Assembly (NCBI GenBank): GCA_015067175.1
Contig: SVMX01000008.1
Coordinates: 65,888-129,887 of the forward strand
Direction of reading: 5' to 3'
Length of the DNA stretch: 64,000 nucleotides
Source: Oscillospiraceae bacterium
GTDB taxonomy: Bacteria; Bacillota; Clostridia; Oscillospirales; Ruminococcaceae
The position numbers and the translations under genes were made by a program. Of the stretch, positions 28,388-37,449 are shown one piece after another. Each line of letters starts with the position of its first letter. Positions within the stretch are counted from its first letter, which is position 1. The notes beneath the pieces are model-generated. The model made no database searches and was not told the DNA's origin. It worked only from the letters and a program-made list of their open reading frames with translations.

Positions 28388-30376
28388 TTATATATCAAGA
28401 TTTACCGCAAGCTTTGCGTTTCTTTCGATAAATTCACGGCGAGGCTCGACCTTATCACCCATAAGAATAGTCATAATCTCGTCAGCCTTTGCCGCGTCCT
28501 CAACGCTTACACGAAGCATCGTTCTTGTTTCGGGGTTCATGGTAGTTTCCCAGAGCTGGTCGGGATCCATCTCACCAAGACCTTTATAACGCTGAACATC
28601 GACCTTTGCGTTGGGGTTATCGCCCATAAGCTCTGCAATATACTGATCTCTTTCTTCATCGGAGAAAGCGTATCTCACCTGCTTACCTCTCCACACCTTG
28701 AACAGCGGAGGCTGTGCACAGTAAACATGACCCTGCTCAAGCAGCGGACGCATAAAGCGGAAGAAAAATGTCAGCAACAGTGTTCTGATATGCATACCAT
28801 CGACATCGGCATCGGCCATAATAACAACTCTGCCATAGCGCAGCTTTTCGATATCGAAATCCTCTGCGATACCTGTGCCCAGTGCCTTTACAACAGGCGA
28901 AAGCTTATCGTTGTTGTAAACCTTATCTGCACGAGCCTTTTCAACGTTCAGCATCTTGCCCCAAAGCGAAAGTATAGCCTGAAAACGTCTGTCACGTCCG
29001 CTCTTAGCCGAGCCGCCCGCAGAGTCACCCTCTACGATGTAAATCTCGGTCTTTGTGGGGTCTGATTCTGAGCAGTCGGCAAGCTTTCCGGGCAGACCGT
29101 TGCTGTCCATAACAGACTTACGCTTTGCTTCCATTGCACGCTTTGCAGCGTCACGCGCAGCCTGCGAATTTATTGCCTTGTTCATTACTATCTGAGCGGT
29201 TTCGGGGTGCTCTTCAAAATAATAAGTAAGCTGTTCTGTTACGATCTTATATACGATAGGCTGGACTTCGGGATTACCGAGCTTACCTTTTGTCTGTCCC
29301 TCAAACTCACATTCGGGAAGCTTTACGGAGATGATAGCGTTTATCGCCTCTCTGATAGCCTCGCCGCTGAAGCCTGTGAACGGCTTTTCGTCCTCTTTTT
29401 TCTTTGCGTTCTTCTTTACCTTATTCTTTTCGTTAGCTTCCTTATAAGCCTTTGCGTAGTCGTTTATTACCTTGCTGAGTGCCTTTTTGAAGCCAAGCTC
29501 ATGAGTACCGCCCTCGCCTGTATGGATATTGTTTGCAAAGCTGCGGAATACCTCACTGTTAAAGTCTGTGGTATACTGGAACGCGATCTCAACATCAATG
29601 CCGTTCATTTCGCCATGCAAGAAGATAACGTCCTGATGAAGAACATCTGCACCGCGCTTCTGATTGAGCCATTCGATATAGCTCATGATACCGCCGTCGT
29701 ACTGCATAACCTCTTTGACGGGATTTTCGGGGTCGCGCAGGTCGGAAAGAGTAATTTTCAGACCGCCGTTAAGGAAAGCCTTTTCACGCAGTCTTTCCTG
29801 CAGGACATCATATTTGAACTCAGTTGTATGGAATATCTCACTGTCGGGTTTAAAGGTTACCTGCGTACCTGTGTGGTCAGTGTCACCTATGATCTTTATC
29901 GGCTCGGTATATTCACCGCGGTCAAAATGCTGGAAATGAACATTCTTGCCGTCGTGTATCTCAACTTCAAGCCACTCGGACAGAGCATTTACAACAGACG
30001 CACCAACGCCGTGCAAACCGCCGGCTACCTTGTAACCGCCGCCGCCGAACTTACCGCCCGCATGGAGGATAGTAAATACGACAGTTGCGGCAGATATACC
30101 CTCAGACTGATTTATTGCAGTAGGTATACCACGACCGTTATCAATAACTCTTATAGCGTTATCGGGAAGAATAGACACATCTATCTGAGTGCAGTAGCCT
30201 GCAAGAGCCTCGTCGATAGAGTTATCCACTATCTCATAAACCAGATGATGCAGACCGCCCTCACCCGAGGAGCCGACATACATACCGGGACGCTTTCTTA
30301 CCGCCTCAAGACCCTTCAGGACTTGTATATCGTCCGCGCCATAGTTGACGTCAAGAGCGTTTTCGTTTTCTGCCAT
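28388..30376 (-). CDS. gyrB: DNA gyrase subunit B
   Basis: The ATPase subunit of gyrase, 662 residues. It has the GHKL ATPase motifs (EIVDNSIDEALAGY, VIDNGRGIPT, GGLHGVGASVVNAL), TOPRIM motifs EGDSAGGSAKSGRDRRFQA and MADADVDG, and the C-terminal PRREFIERNA. The start follows GGAGGG; an upstream extension lacks a ribosome site. It has its own promoter and is cut off from recF by a lipoprotein gene and terminator. Confidence 0.98.
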   Translation of the reverse strand: MAENENALDVNYGADDIQVLKGLEAVRKRPGMYVGSSGEGGLHHLVYEIVDNSIDEALAGYCTQIDVSILPDNAIRVIDNGRGIPTAINQSEGISAATVVFTILHAGGKFGGGGYKVAGGLHGVGASVVNALSEWLEVEIHDGKNVHFQHFDRGEYTEPIKIIGDTDHTGTQVTFKPDSEIFHTTEFKYDVLQERLREKAFLNGGLKITLSDLRDPENPVKEVMQYDGGIMSYIEWLNQKRGADVLHQDVIFLHGEMNGIDVEIAFQYTTDFNSEVFRSFANNIHTGEGGTHELGFKKALSKVINDYAKAYKEANEKNKVKKNAKKKEDEKPFTGFSGEAIREAINAIISVKLPECEFEGQTKGKLGNPEVQPIVYKIVTEQLTYYFEEHPETAQIVMNKAINSQAARDAAKRAMEAKRKSVMDSNGLPGKLADCSESDPTKTEIYIVEGDSAGGSAKSGRDRRFQAILSLWGKMLNVEKARADKVYNNDKLSPVVKALGTGIAEDFDIEKLRYGRVVIMADADVDGMHIRTLLLTFFFRFMRPLLEQGHVYCAQPPLFKVWRGKQVRYAFSDEERDQYIAELMGDNPNAKVDVQRYKGLGEMDPDQLWETTMNPETRTMLRVSVEDAAKADEIMTILMGDKVEPRREFIERNAKLAVNLDI

Positions 30377-30456
30377 ATTACCCTCCGTGAATAAAACAGG
30401 CAAGGACGAACAAGTCACCCTTGCCTCTAAAAAACATATTTGCCTATATTATATAT

Positions 30457-30485
30457 AGTATACCATAAATAAGTTAAAATTTCAA
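30457..30485 (-). promoter_or_regulatory. Probable gyrB promoter
   Basis: On the minus strand TTGAAA (30485-30480), 17 bases, then TATACT (30462-30457) lie about 80 bases before gyrB, in AT-rich DNA. Confidence 0.65.
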
Positions 30486-30564
30486 GCGTTTTTGCCCCTA
30501 ATTTTGATTTTTAGCAAAAAATATATACCTATACAGAGGAGATATAAAAATCTCTAAAAAAGGC

Positions 30565-30610
30565 AATAAAAAGCCTGTGCGGGAATATTGAAATTTCGCA
30601 CAGGTTTTTT
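30565..30610 (-). terminator. Terminator of the dnaN-to-lipoprotein transcript
   Basis: An 8-bp stem CCTGTGCG/CGCACAGG flanked by A and T runs follows the lipoprotein stop. It separates the recF-side genes from gyrB. Confidence 0.8.
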
Positions 30611-30612
30611 AT

Positions 30613-31083
30613 TCATATTAAGTAACGTCCTGTTAAATTAAACATATCATTTCTTATTGCTTCCCAATTATCAGGATATTCATAATAAACATAAGTTGTT
30701 TTTTGAGTACCATCAGAATAATTGATTGTTATTTCAATAGATACTCCGTCCATAGTACCATCGTTATAATAAGATTCTTCCCATGAATTTATACCATGTT
30801 CTGAAATATCTTTTTTAAACTGTTCTACTTTTACAGAATCCAGATCTTCGATTTCTTTGTATCCTTGATTTTCTTCATTGATATTTCTTCTTTTTCCTGT
30901 TTCTTCAGATGAATACATAAACAATTTACAATTTTTAAGATCAACAAATCGTTCATAATCATAATTGAAATAATTTTCATGTTTATAAACATATATACTG
31001 TCAATTTCTTTATATGAATAGCAGCCTGATAAAGAAAACAATAACAATACTGAAATGAATATTATACAAATAATTCTTTTCAT
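30613..31083 (-). CDS. Small lipoprotein of unknown function
   Basis: 156 residues with a lipoprotein signal (LSGC lipobox, Cys21) and no recognised domain. It is rich in Tyr, Asn, Asp and Glu. Its DNA is clearly more AT-rich than the flanking replication genes. It starts inside the last bases of remB (4-base overlap) and ends at a terminator before gyrB, interrupting the usual recF-remB-gyrB run. This looks like a late insertion into the origin operon. Confidence 0.75.
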   Translation of the reverse strand: MKRIICIIFISVLLLFSLSGCYSYKEIDSIYVYKHENYFNYDYERFVDLKNCKLFMYSSEETGKRRNINEENQGYKEIEDLDSVKVEQFKKDISEHGINSWEESYYNDGTMDGVSIEITINYSDGTQKTTYVYYEYPDNWEAIRNDMFNLTGRYLI

Positions 31084-31316
31084 ATCTTTCCTCGCTTATT
31101 TATAGTTGAGCTTGCAACATTCGTCACGTATGTGTTATCCGAACACACTACGAAAGATTTCGGCATATCCTGCGAAACATACACTACCTTTTTCTTTTTC
31201 TGACAGGCATTCAGAAAATTCGCGGTAGTTCGGCTGACCGAGCATTCCTCAATATCAAATATACCGATAATATCACTGCATTTTACTGTATGATCACAGC
31301 CGAGGAAAAGAAACAT
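31080..31316 (-). CDS. remB: RemB-like DUF370 protein
   Basis: 78 residues resembling Bacillus RemB/YaaB: MFLFLGCDHTVKCSDIIGIF at the start, then the conserved PKSFVVCSDNTYVTNVAS. In Bacillus this small protein sits between recF and gyrB and affects extracellular matrix regulation. It has the same place here, one base after recF. Its DNA-binding role is known mainly for its relative RemA. The assignment rests on synteny and sequence pattern. Confidence 0.8.
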   Translation of the reverse strand: MFLFLGCDHTVKCSDIIGIFDIEECSVSRTTANFLNACQKKKKVVYVSQDMPKSFVVCSDNTYVTNVASSTINKRGKI

Positions 31317-31317
31317 A

Positions 31318-32448
31318 TCACACCTCCGTGAAAGTACCGTTTTCAGTTATCCATGTCTTTCCGTTTTTAAGAGATGACAGGTCGTCAATATTACAGCAAG
31401 TAATAAATACCTGAGATTTTTCAATATTGTTAATAACAAAGCTTCTGCGTATATGATCCAGCTCGCTCAGAATATCGTCCAGAATGACCACAGGGCAGGT
31501 CTTGTTCTTTCGGCGGATAATTTCCGCTTCGGACAATTTAAGAGCCAATGCAGCGCTTCTGAGCTGTCCCTGCGACGCAAAATCTCTCGCCGCCATACCG
31601 TTGATATAGAAATTCACATCATCGCGGTGAACTCCGCTCAAAGTATAGCGAAGCTTCATCTCAGTTTCTATATCCTGCTCCAATTTTTTAACGTAATCTG
31701 TAAACATTTGGTTTACATTATCAAAATTTATACTTTCAGTTTTAAAAACAGAGCTGCAATAATCCATTTCAAGCTGCTCTGCGCCTTCTGTCAGAAGCGA
31801 ATATATCTCCGCTGCATATTCTTTCAGAAAAGCGAAATATTTAAGCCTGCCGTAGGTTACGTTTATCCCCTCGCCTGCCAAGACCTCATTCCAGCTTGCA
31901 AGCTGCGCGGAAAGCTCCGCCGCAGATGTATGAGAATTAATAAACGACAGTATATTATTACGCTGTTTTAACCCTCTGTTATATCTAGACAGCTTTTTCA
32001 AGTGCGTTTTTGTCTGCATTACCGCAACATCATCAAGATAGCTGCGCCGAAGTTCGGGACTGCCTTTTATAAGATTGAGGTGTTCCGGTATAAAAACAAC
32101 ATATTTTAACACTCCGTATAATTCCGCAGCGTCATTCATTTTCAGTCCATTGTATGTCACAAGCGGTTTATTGCACGAAATCGAATATTCTACAGTATTT
32201 TCGCGGGTATTTTCATCGTCTGTAAAATTAAGGCGTATCAGCACCTCTGCTTTTGGGTCACAAGTAGGCAAATACTGAGAAAAACGCACATGGCGGAAGC
32301 TTCCGCCTAAACAGACGGACAAAGCCTCCATAAGATTAGTCTTACCCTGTGCGTTTTTCCCAACAAAGATATTCAAATTTTTGTCGAAGCAAAGTTCTGC
32401 TTCCTTGATATTTCGGAAATTCCGAATATATATCTTAGTGATTATCAT
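31318..32448 (-). CDS. recF: DNA repair and gap protein RecF
   Basis: An SMC-like ATPase that loads RecA at single-strand gaps, 376 residues. Walker A is GKNAQGKTN, the signature is FASQGQLRSAALALKLSE and Walker B is PVVILDDILSELD. The start is 3 bases after the yaaA stop. Confidence 0.97.
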   Translation of the reverse strand: MIITKIYIRNFRNIKEAELCFDKNLNIFVGKNAQGKTNLMEALSVCLGGSFRHVRFSQYLPTCDPKAEVLIRLNFTDDENTRENTVEYSISCNKPLVTYNGLKMNDAAELYGVLKYVVFIPEHLNLIKGSPELRRSYLDDVAVMQTKTHLKKLSRYNRGLKQRNNILSFINSHTSAAELSAQLASWNEVLAGEGINVTYGRLKYFAFLKEYAAEIYSLLTEGAEQLEMDYCSSVFKTESINFDNVNQMFTDYVKKLEQDIETEMKLRYTLSGVHRDDVNFYINGMAARDFASQGQLRSAALALKLSEAEIIRRKNKTCPVVILDDILSELDHIRRSFVINNIEKSQVFITCCNIDDLSSLKNGKTWITENGTFTEV

Positions 32449-32451
32449 TAA

Positions 32452-32694
32452 TTATTCTTCAGCCTGTTCAGCCGCAGCAGCCTCATCAAAAACTACCTTA
32501 TATTTTTTGTTTTTGAAATCAATAACGTCGCCGGGCTTTATCTTCTTTCCTCTCTTAGTGCAGAGATCGCCGTTCACATTGAACTCGCCAAGCTCTATAA
32601 GTATTTTAGCCTTTGCACCTGTTTCGGCAAGACCAGCAAATTTTACAAGCTGGTCAAGCTTAATAAAAGGTGTAACTATCTTTATTTCTTCCAT
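32452..32694 (-). CDS. yaaA: S4-domain RNA-binding protein YaaA
   Basis: An 80-residue S4-fold protein (IKLDQLVKFAGLAETGAKAK core, ending in an Ala/Glu tail), the usual small gene between dnaN and recF in Firmicutes. In Bacillus the product is linked to large-subunit assembly. Confidence 0.93.
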   Translation of the reverse strand: MEEIKIVTPFIKLDQLVKFAGLAETGAKAKILIELGEFNVNGDLCTKRGKKIKPGDVIDFKNKKYKVVFDEAAAAEQAEE

Positions 32695-32764
32695 GTATTT
32701 AAAATTCCTTTCGATATCAGTCTATCCGCATATTTATGCGGCATATTTTTTCCCAGTGTTCTAT

Positions 32765-33862
32765 TCATTTAAGGCGCATAGGAAGCACAAGGAAAGTAAA
32801 TTCATTTCCGCTCAGCGGCTTTATGATTATAGGAGCAACAGAGCTGCTCATAATAAGCTTTACAGCATCAGAATCGCAAGCCTTGAAAGCGTCCAGCATA
32901 TATTTTGCGTTAAATCCGATTGTAATAGGCTCGCCGTTATATTTAACGCTTATCTTATCGTTTATCTTTCCAAGACCTGTTGTGCAGCTCATAGAAAGGG
33001 TATCGCCGTTAAGCTCGCAGCGGATAGGATTTTTATTCTTTTCATTTATTATCAGCATAGAGCGCTCAAGCATCTCGATAATATCGCGGCAGTTTACCTC
33101 TGCGAATATCTCATCGCTGCAAACAAGGTGATTTTTATAAGGAATAAACTCGCCGTCGATCAGTCGGGATATCATAATATAGTCACCAACGCTGAAAGAT
33201 ATCTGATTTTTATCTATACAGAAAGTAACATTCTTATCATTATCATCAGAGAGTATATGAACAAGCTCATCAAGAGTCTTTGCGGGAACGATAAATTCGA
33301 TATTATCATAAACAACAGGCTCTTGTCTGAGAGCAATTCTCACACCATCAACTGCAACAACGCTGAGGATATTATCGCATATTTCAAATTTACAGCCCAT
33401 AAGTGCAGGTTTTGTATCGGTAACTGCAACTGCAAACTTTGTCTGGTTGATCATGCTCTTGATCATTTTCTGGGGAACAGAGAAGCTTGTTTCGGGATTG
33501 ACCTGCGGAACAACGGGATAATCATCAGCGCTCATGCACATAACCGAAAATTCAGTTTCGCGGCTTGTTATTGTCGCCATGTTGTTTCCGTCACAGCTGA
33601 AGGTTATATCGCCCGAAGGCATCTTCCTTATAATATCGCCTGCCATTCTTGCATTTATAACGATATTGCCGTTTTCTATACCGTTTACACCGATATCTGT
33701 CTTTATTCCTATCTCAAGGTTATATCCTGTTACGGTAAGGTTATTACCCTCAAGCTCCAGAAGTATTCCTTCAAGAGCGGGAATGCTTGATTTTCCTGCT
33801 GCTGCCTTTGACGTAGTCTGAACAGCACTTAAAATTATTTCCTTTTGACAGGTAAATTTCAT
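32765..33862 (-). CDS. dnaN: DNA polymerase III beta clamp
   Basis: The sliding clamp, 365 residues with three repeated clamp domains. It starts MKFTCQKEIILSAVQTTSKA and ends SGNEFTFLVLPMRLK, the standard C-terminus of the family. It follows dnaA across a 298-base gap that carries the candidate unwinding element of the origin. Confidence 0.98.
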   Translation of the reverse strand: MKFTCQKEIILSAVQTTSKAAAGKSSIPALEGILLELEGNNLTVTGYNLEIGIKTDIGVNGIENGNIVINARMAGDIIRKMPSGDITFSCDGNNMATITSRETEFSVMCMSADDYPVVPQVNPETSFSVPQKMIKSMINQTKFAVAVTDTKPALMGCKFEICDNILSVVAVDGVRIALRQEPVVYDNIEFIVPAKTLDELVHILSDDNDKNVTFCIDKNQISFSVGDYIMISRLIDGEFIPYKNHLVCSDEIFAEVNCRDIIEMLERSMLIINEKNKNPIRCELNGDTLSMSCTTGLGKINDKISVKYNGEPITIGFNAKYMLDAFKACDSDAVKLIMSSSVAPIIIKPLSGNEFTFLVLPMRLK

Positions 33863-33889
33863 AATGAACTCCTTTCACAGCAGAGATTT

Positions 33890-34104
33890 AAAATGAATAA
33901 TATAATATAAGATAATAATATATAATCATAATAATAAGGGCGGTTGATTTTGTGGATAACCACGATTTCGGCTTTATAAAGCCAATTTTGATCGATTTTT
34001 TTCAACCTTGATTTACTAAAAAAATGGTGAAAAGTTGAAAAACGTTTTTTCTTTCAACTGAAAGTTAAAAACTGAGCAAAACTTGTTGATAATCTATTGA
34101 AAAC
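33890..34104. other. Candidate origin unwinding region between dnaA and dnaN
   Basis: From the dnaA side: a TTATCAACA-type box at 34084-34092 (minus), GTTGAAA/TTTCAAC motifs at 34034, 34051 and 33999, a consensus TTATCCACA box at 33951-33959 (minus), a GC cluster GGGCGG at 33938-33943, trinucleotide repeats AATAATAA at 33923-33937, and AT-only DNA further toward dnaN. Read 3' to 5' from the GC cluster, the plus strand gives AAT AAT AAT ACT AAT, the DnaA-trio pattern known from Bacillus subtilis. The order box, GC cluster, trios, AT-rich DNA is the same as in that origin. Confidence 0.75.
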
Positions 34105-34110
34105 CGTCCT

Positions 34111-34150
34111 AAAAATAAAGGCAACTGCCGAAAGGTTATTGCCTTTATTT
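34111..34150 (-). terminator. dnaA terminator
   Basis: A 12-bp stem (34113-34124 with 34139-34150) whose arms begin and end in A/T runs lies 11 bases after the dnaA stop. Confidence 0.8.
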
Positions 34151-34160
34151 TTTATATTGA

Positions 34161-35537
34161 TCATTGGTTAGCTTTGATGTTTTTGATAAGATCCTGAATG
34201 AGAGAGCGTGTGCCGCTGTCGCGTTCCATAGTTTCTTTTACGTTTTTTATAGCGTAAACGACAGTGGAGTGATCTCTGTCACCGAATTCTTGACCTATAG
34301 TTTGATAGGAAAGTCCTGTTATATCCTGAATGACATACATAGCTATCTTTCTAGCATTGGATATAGAGGCAGAACGCTTTGCCGATCTCATCTCATCGGG
34401 CAGAACATTATAGATCTTTGCAACCTCGCTGATTATCTTATCAACTGTTATCGGGATAGGCTGGTGATCGGATACTATATCCTTAATAACGGTCTGTGCA
34501 ACAACGATGGTAGGCTTCATTTTCGATACCATATAAAGAGCGTTCATTTTTGTTACAACGCCCTCTATCTGACGGATATTGGATTTAAGCTTTGTTGCAA
34601 TAAAATCTACAACATCATCGGGAATCTTAAAATTGAGAAGCTCTGCCTTGCGCTGGATAATTGCAAGTCTTGTTTCGTATTCGGGCGCTCTTACGTCTGC
34701 GGCAAGACCGGACGAAAACCTTGTTTTCAGTCTGTCAGAGATGGATTTTATTTCCTTAGCGGGACGGTCAGAGGTGAGAACTATAGCTTTATTCAGCTTG
34801 TACAGCTCATTAAAAATATGGAAGAACTTTTCCTCTGTCTGCTCTTTACCTGCGATAAACTGGATATCGTCGATAAGAAGTGCGTCGGCGCTTCTGTATT
34901 TATCGTCAAATTTCTCGGTGCTGTTAGAGGAAATTGAGTGCAGAAACTCATTTGTGAATGTTTCGGCAGATATATAAATAATGTTTATGCCGGGGTAGTT
35001 TCTTTCCATCTCATGCTGTATTGCAGAGAGAAGATGCGTTTTTCCAAGACCCGAATCGCCATAAATAAACAGCGGATTGTATTTTTCGTGCTGCTTTTGT
35101 GAAACAGCCTTTGCTGCTGCAAAAGCAAGATTGTTTGACGGGCCTACTATAAAAGTATCAAATGTATATGTAATCTTCTTGTCGTTTACTATATTTTCAA
35201 TCTGATTTGAAATATCCTCGTTATTTTTGATATTATCAAATTTAGAAGCGGCAGTGGGAGTATCGCCGCTGATGATTATTTCAACATTTATAGGAAATCC
35301 CAAAATATTGGTAAACTGCTCCTGAAGCTTATCGAGATACAGTCCGTTCAAAGTGTCGCGCTTAAACTCGAGATCTGTTGAAAGAACTACCTTATTTCCC
35401 TTCATTTCAACGGGATTTAAGGGGTCCAGCCAAAGCTCGCGCGCAGATTCGGATATACCGTATTCTTTAACGCAGTTATCAATAACAAGATTATAAATAT
35501 CTGACAGAGAAGATAACCTATCCATTCTTTTCACCAT
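34161..35537 (-). CDS. dnaA: Replication initiator DnaA
   Basis: The 458-residue initiator. Domain I spans about 1-85. The AAA+ domain has Walker A GDSGLGKTHLLSA and Walker B ADALLIDDIQFI. Domain IV ends with the box-recognition signature FGDRDHSTVVYAI. The recognition helix looks normal, so it should read TTATCCACA-type boxes. Start uncertain: ATG at 35537 or 35525, neither with a strong ribosome site. It is the first gene of the leftward origin run. Confidence 0.98.
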   Translation of the reverse strand: MVKRMDRLSSLSDIYNLVIDNCVKEYGISESARELWLDPLNPVEMKGNKVVLSTDLEFKRDTLNGLYLDKLQEQFTNILGFPINVEIIISGDTPTAASKFDNIKNNEDISNQIENIVNDKKITYTFDTFIVGPSNNLAFAAAKAVSQKQHEKYNPLFIYGDSGLGKTHLLSAIQHEMERNYPGINIIYISAETFTNEFLHSISSNSTEKFDDKYRSADALLIDDIQFIAGKEQTEEKFFHIFNELYKLNKAIVLTSDRPAKEIKSISDRLKTRFSSGLAADVRAPEYETRLAIIQRKAELLNFKIPDDVVDFIATKLKSNIRQIEGVVTKMNALYMVSKMKPTIVVAQTVIKDIVSDHQPIPITVDKIISEVAKIYNVLPDEMRSAKRSASISNARKIAMYVIQDITGLSYQTIGQEFGDRDHSTVVYAIKNVKETMERDSGTRSLIQDLIKNIKANQ

Positions 35538-35705
35538 TCCATAAATTCTACTTGACGCTGAAATAGCGTCTGATCAAAATAATTAGATAATATAACTTAT
35601 TTAAATATATAATATAAAATATAAACTATATAATTAATCATAACACAAATCGCAATTTTTTTCAAGCACAAATAACGATAAATATTAAGCGGTATTCTGT
35701 GAATA
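35538..35705. other. AT-only stretch before dnaA
   Basis: The section 35580-35645 is almost pure A and T and should melt easily. It would also supply -10 elements for dnaA. No gene or hairpin is seen. Confidence 0.5.
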
Positions 35706-35963
35706 TTAAACAAACAAATACAGTATAAGCAAAACACCTGCTGTGATAACAGCGCCCAGTAAGCCGCAAAGCAGCATTTTAAGCGCAGAGCTTCTTTTTC
35801 TGAATGATAAAGGAGCTTTGCCAAGCATAAGCATTGCACAGCTTTCAATCTCCTCGTCACTTGGAAGCTCTGGAATATCTTTAAGGATCACAATAAGCTT
35901 TTCAAAATAGCTGTGACCTTTCGGATCAATCTCAATTATACTTTTGTTTACGCCTTTTATCAT
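35706..35963 (-). CDS. Small C-terminally anchored membrane protein upstream of dnaA
   Basis: 85 residues of unknown function. A soluble N-terminal part (IIEIDPKGHSYFEKLIVILK, then a helical SDEEIESCAMLML) is followed by a basic stretch and one transmembrane helix at the extreme C-terminus (about 63-84). A GAGGTG site precedes the chosen ATG by 7 bases. It lies inside the origin region, 169 bases before dnaA and in the same direction. A regulator of the origin or of dnaA is possible, but there is no direct evidence. Confidence 0.65.
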   Translation of the reverse strand: MIKGVNKSIIEIDPKGHSYFEKLIVILKDIPELPSDEEIESCAMLMLGKAPLSFRKRSSALKMLLCGLLGAVITAGVLLILYLFV

Positions 35964-36024
35964 TTTCAACACCTCACCATTCATTATTGATTTAAAATAT
36001 GAATTTATACACAATTTTAACAAG

Positions 36025-36513
36025 TTTTCAACATTAAACCTAAAAACTTAGCGTATAAAGTGTGTAAAACACTGCATTTTAGTTGAAAACTCGGTTGAAA
36101 TTGTGAAAAAATCGCGTTTTAATCAAAAACACCATATTGAAATATTTAACTGAAACGATTTTTGAAGGTTGATTTTTGTGTTAAAAGTGAGTTTAAAGCA
36201 AGAATTATACATTTTGTAGATTTTTAAAAAATCAAGTTTTAAAAGCAAATTTTGAATTTTTTAATAATAATTACTGATATTAAAGTTGAAATTTATATCA
36301 ACAATGCCTATTCAACCTCTTTTCAAGGCATGTTATTAACGTTGAAAGCTGTAAAAACTCTAAATTTGGTTGAAAACTCAGTTGAAAATGTTGATATTTC
36401 GTATTTTAATACCAATTTTTTATTATGTTGAAATATTGAAAACAATGTTGAAAACAGGTTGATTTGCTCTTAAAACCAAAATTTATTAACAAATAAAGGT
36501 TGATTGTTGAAAT
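36025..36513. repeat. GTTGAAA repeat array, candidate origin DnaA-binding region
   Basis: Nine GTTGAAA copies on the plus strand start at 36082, 36094, 36285, 36341, 36369, 36381, 36427, 36447 and 36506, with one inverted copy (TTTTCAACA) at 36025. Degenerate copies (ATTGAAAAC, GGTTGATT) fill between them. The inverted form TTTTCAACA differs by one base from the TTATCAACA DnaA-box variant. The stretch is AT-rich and gene-free, and it lies where Bacillus has its upstream DnaA-box cluster. Confidence 0.7.
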
Positions 36514-36606
36514 AATAAAATTATTAAATATAAAACCGCTTGATTTTTAGACGGATTTCTATTATAATATATAATATACATATTTATATATAGGGAGGCG
36601 AGAAGC

Positions 36607-37449
36607 ATGAAAAAGTACGTTGCGATATTTACGATCATATTAGCGGTCGTTCTTACCGGTTGCAATAATACCGAGATAAAGGAAGAAAGCAGCAAGCAGA
36701 CAGAAGAAGCTGTAACCACACAGACAACAACTTCTACTACTCAAGTGACAACACAGACTACTGCTTCAAGTGCCACCACCTCACAGACCACAACTCAGAC
36801 TGTTATTGAAACAGTATTGGAGCCGGAAGATGTGATACCTCCCGCAGAACAAACAGATAAGCTTGACGGTGACAGATTATCGTTTGAAATCAAAAATATC
36901 TATTCGGAAAACGAATATTATGATCTTATTATCTCAGGTAAAAAGCTTGATTCCAAAACAAAAGTTGATATTGACACTACTTATATAAAAGATGAGCTTT
37001 ACGGTGATTTTCGCTTAGAGCTTGTGAAAGACGGCGAGATAATAGATTCGCTTAAAATAAACGTGCCGCGTGACGACCGTTTTCTGATACTTGAAAGCGT
37101 GACAGACGGACTTTCCTACGGCTGCGAGATATTATCAAACAAAGATCAGTACGGTGCGGACGAATATCCCGACCTTATACAGTTAGATTTTCATATCATA
37201 ACAGAGGTAGAAGCTCCGCAGTATGCAAGATATTTCGCGATATATGATGATGAGCTGACAGAGATACCTATTTATGCAGACGGCAAAGAAGTTGCTCCCT
37301 TTGGTACACACGTTGTTATGGAGGAAGCGGGCATAATGAAACAGGTCATAGTCGTTGCGAAAGACGACGGAAGCGGAAGCCACAAGAGATTGAAATATGA
37401 ATACACATTTGATGTTAAGCATAAAAGGCTTTTGAGGGTTGAGGAATGA
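36607..37449 (+). CDS. Lipoprotein with Thr/Gln-rich linker
   Basis: 280 residues: a lipoprotein signal (LTGC, Cys19), a Thr/Gln/Ser-rich linker (about 35-65) typical of a wall-crossing spacer, and a folded domain of about 200 residues with no motif I recognise. It follows GGAGGCGAGAAGC and is the first rightward gene from the origin. Its stop overlaps the start of the HD gene (ATGA), so the two are translated together. Exported role unknown. Confidence 0.8.
   Translation: MKKYVAIFTIILAVVLTGCNNTEIKEESSKQTEEAVTTQTTTSTTQVTTQTTASSATTSQTTTQTVIETVLEPEDVIPPAEQTDKLDGDRLSFEIKNIYSENEYYDLIISGKKLDSKTKVDIDTTYIKDELYGDFRLELVKDGEIIDSLKINVPRDDRFLILESVTDGLSYGCEILSNKDQYGADEYPDLIQLDFHIITEVEAPQYARYFAIYDDELTEIPIYADGKEVAPFGTHVVMEEAGIMKQVIVVAKDDGSGSHKRLKYEYTFDVKHKRLLRVEE

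Noticed and set aside
32381-33790. Open frame of 469 codons antisense to yaaA and dnaN
   Set aside because: Covers certain genes on the other strand, no ribosome site, no known pattern.
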